Of a DNA stretch of 5,095 bases, positions 4,822 through 5,095 are shown piece after piece. Below the pieces are notes generated by a model. That model did not search any database. It was not told the DNA's origin and saw only the letters and a program-made list of their open reading frames with translations. Positions within the stretch are counted from its first letter, which is position 1; every line of letters starts with the position of its first letter. Origin of the DNA: an archaeon (GTDB lineage: Archaea; Thermoproteota; Nitrososphaeria; Nitrososphaerales; CADDZS01); the NCBI GenBank assembly GCA_021806865.1, contig JAKAPU010000192.1, forward strand, positions 1 through 5,095. Direction: 5' to 3'. Position numbers and translations under genes: made by a program.

Positions 4822-5095
4822 ATGGCGAGACTGTTCAACAAGATTCTTGGTAAAAATGTGGAGGTACCGAATAATCCCAAAAGGATAATCAGTTTCAGTC
4901 CTGCGGTCACTGAAACATTATTCATGCTAGGTCTTGGTGAGAATATTGTTGGAGTAAGTGGCTTTTGCGCAAGGCCTGACGAGGCGATGAAGAAGAGGAA
5001 GGTCGGAAGCTACAATTCCGTTAGTTTCGATCTACTTCGATCACTGTGTCCCGACCTAGTATTTACCGTGACGGGATACCAGAGAGAGTTTGCGT
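4822..5095 (+). CDS. BtuF-like cobalamin/iron-chelate-binding protein (3' end off window)
   Basis: The first 91 residues match the N-terminal lobe of periplasmic binding proteins of the BtuF/FecB class (Peri_BP_2 fold). The diagnostic run VEVPNNPKRIISFSPAVTE (13-31) is followed by TLFMLGLGENIVGVSGFC (32-49), a RKVGSY strand, FDLLRSLCPDLVF and TGYQREFA at the edge. In bacteria such proteins deliver vitamin B12 or iron chelates to an ABC importer. This copy begins MARLFNKILGKN and has no hydrophobic signal peptide or lipobox, so it is either cytoplasmic or exported by another route. I recall similar signal-less versions in archaeal genomes. ATG 4822 is the first possible start in frame and sits just before the conserved domain. 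Whether btuC/btuD genes follow cannot be seen. Cobalamin as ligand is inferred from similarity only. Confidence 0.82.
   Translation, partial: MARLFNKILGKNVEVPNNPKRIISFSPAVTETLFMLGLGENIVGVSGFCARPDEAMKKRKVGSYNSVSFDLLRSLCPDLVFTVTGYQREFA

Overview
This window looks archaeal, most likely a mesophilic member of the Thermoproteota such as Nitrososphaeria (Thaumarchaeota) or a relative. The evidence is A/T-rich box A (TATA)-like elements roughly 22-35 nt upstream of most start codons, almost no Shine-Dalgarno motifs, TTG and GTG starts, and a gene set typical of that group: an AbrB-PhoU regulator, a winged-helix protein with a two-helix membrane tail, and a membrane-anchored DUF4382 surface protein. 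The taxonomic call is inference; no rRNA or other marker gene is present.

Layout. 1-597 (minus) is the N-terminal 199 codons of a phosphate-uptake-regulator-like protein whose 3' end lies off the left edge. 598-1456 has no convincing gene but contains a tight stem-loop, a candidate promoter and a gapped direct repeat. 1457-1936 (minus) encodes a membrane-bound winged-helix protein. It is divergent from the DUF4382 protein at 2128-3294 (plus), and the 191 nt between them hold a nested inverted repeat. A very small possible gene (3291-3392, minus) meets the DUF4382 gene tail to tail with a 4-nt overlap. 3393-3801 is mostly empty apart from a short hairpin. 3802-4101 (minus) is a four-helix small membrane protein of unknown function, divergent from a GNAT acetyltransferase (4186-4788, plus) across an A/T-rich promoter patch. 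4822-5095 (plus) begins a BtuF-like periplasmic-binding-fold protein that runs off the right edge and has no signal peptide.

The genes do not form one obvious pathway. The one arrangement that suggests a functional link is the divergent pair of membrane winged-helix regulator and surface protein, which could share regulation through the inverted repeat between them. I found no CRISPR array, transposon, tRNA or rRNA, and no clear evidence of a wholly new system. The most interesting material is non-coding: the nested inverted repeat at 2006-2062, the hairpin over the stop codon at 1448-1483, and the structured gene-free stretch at 598-1456.
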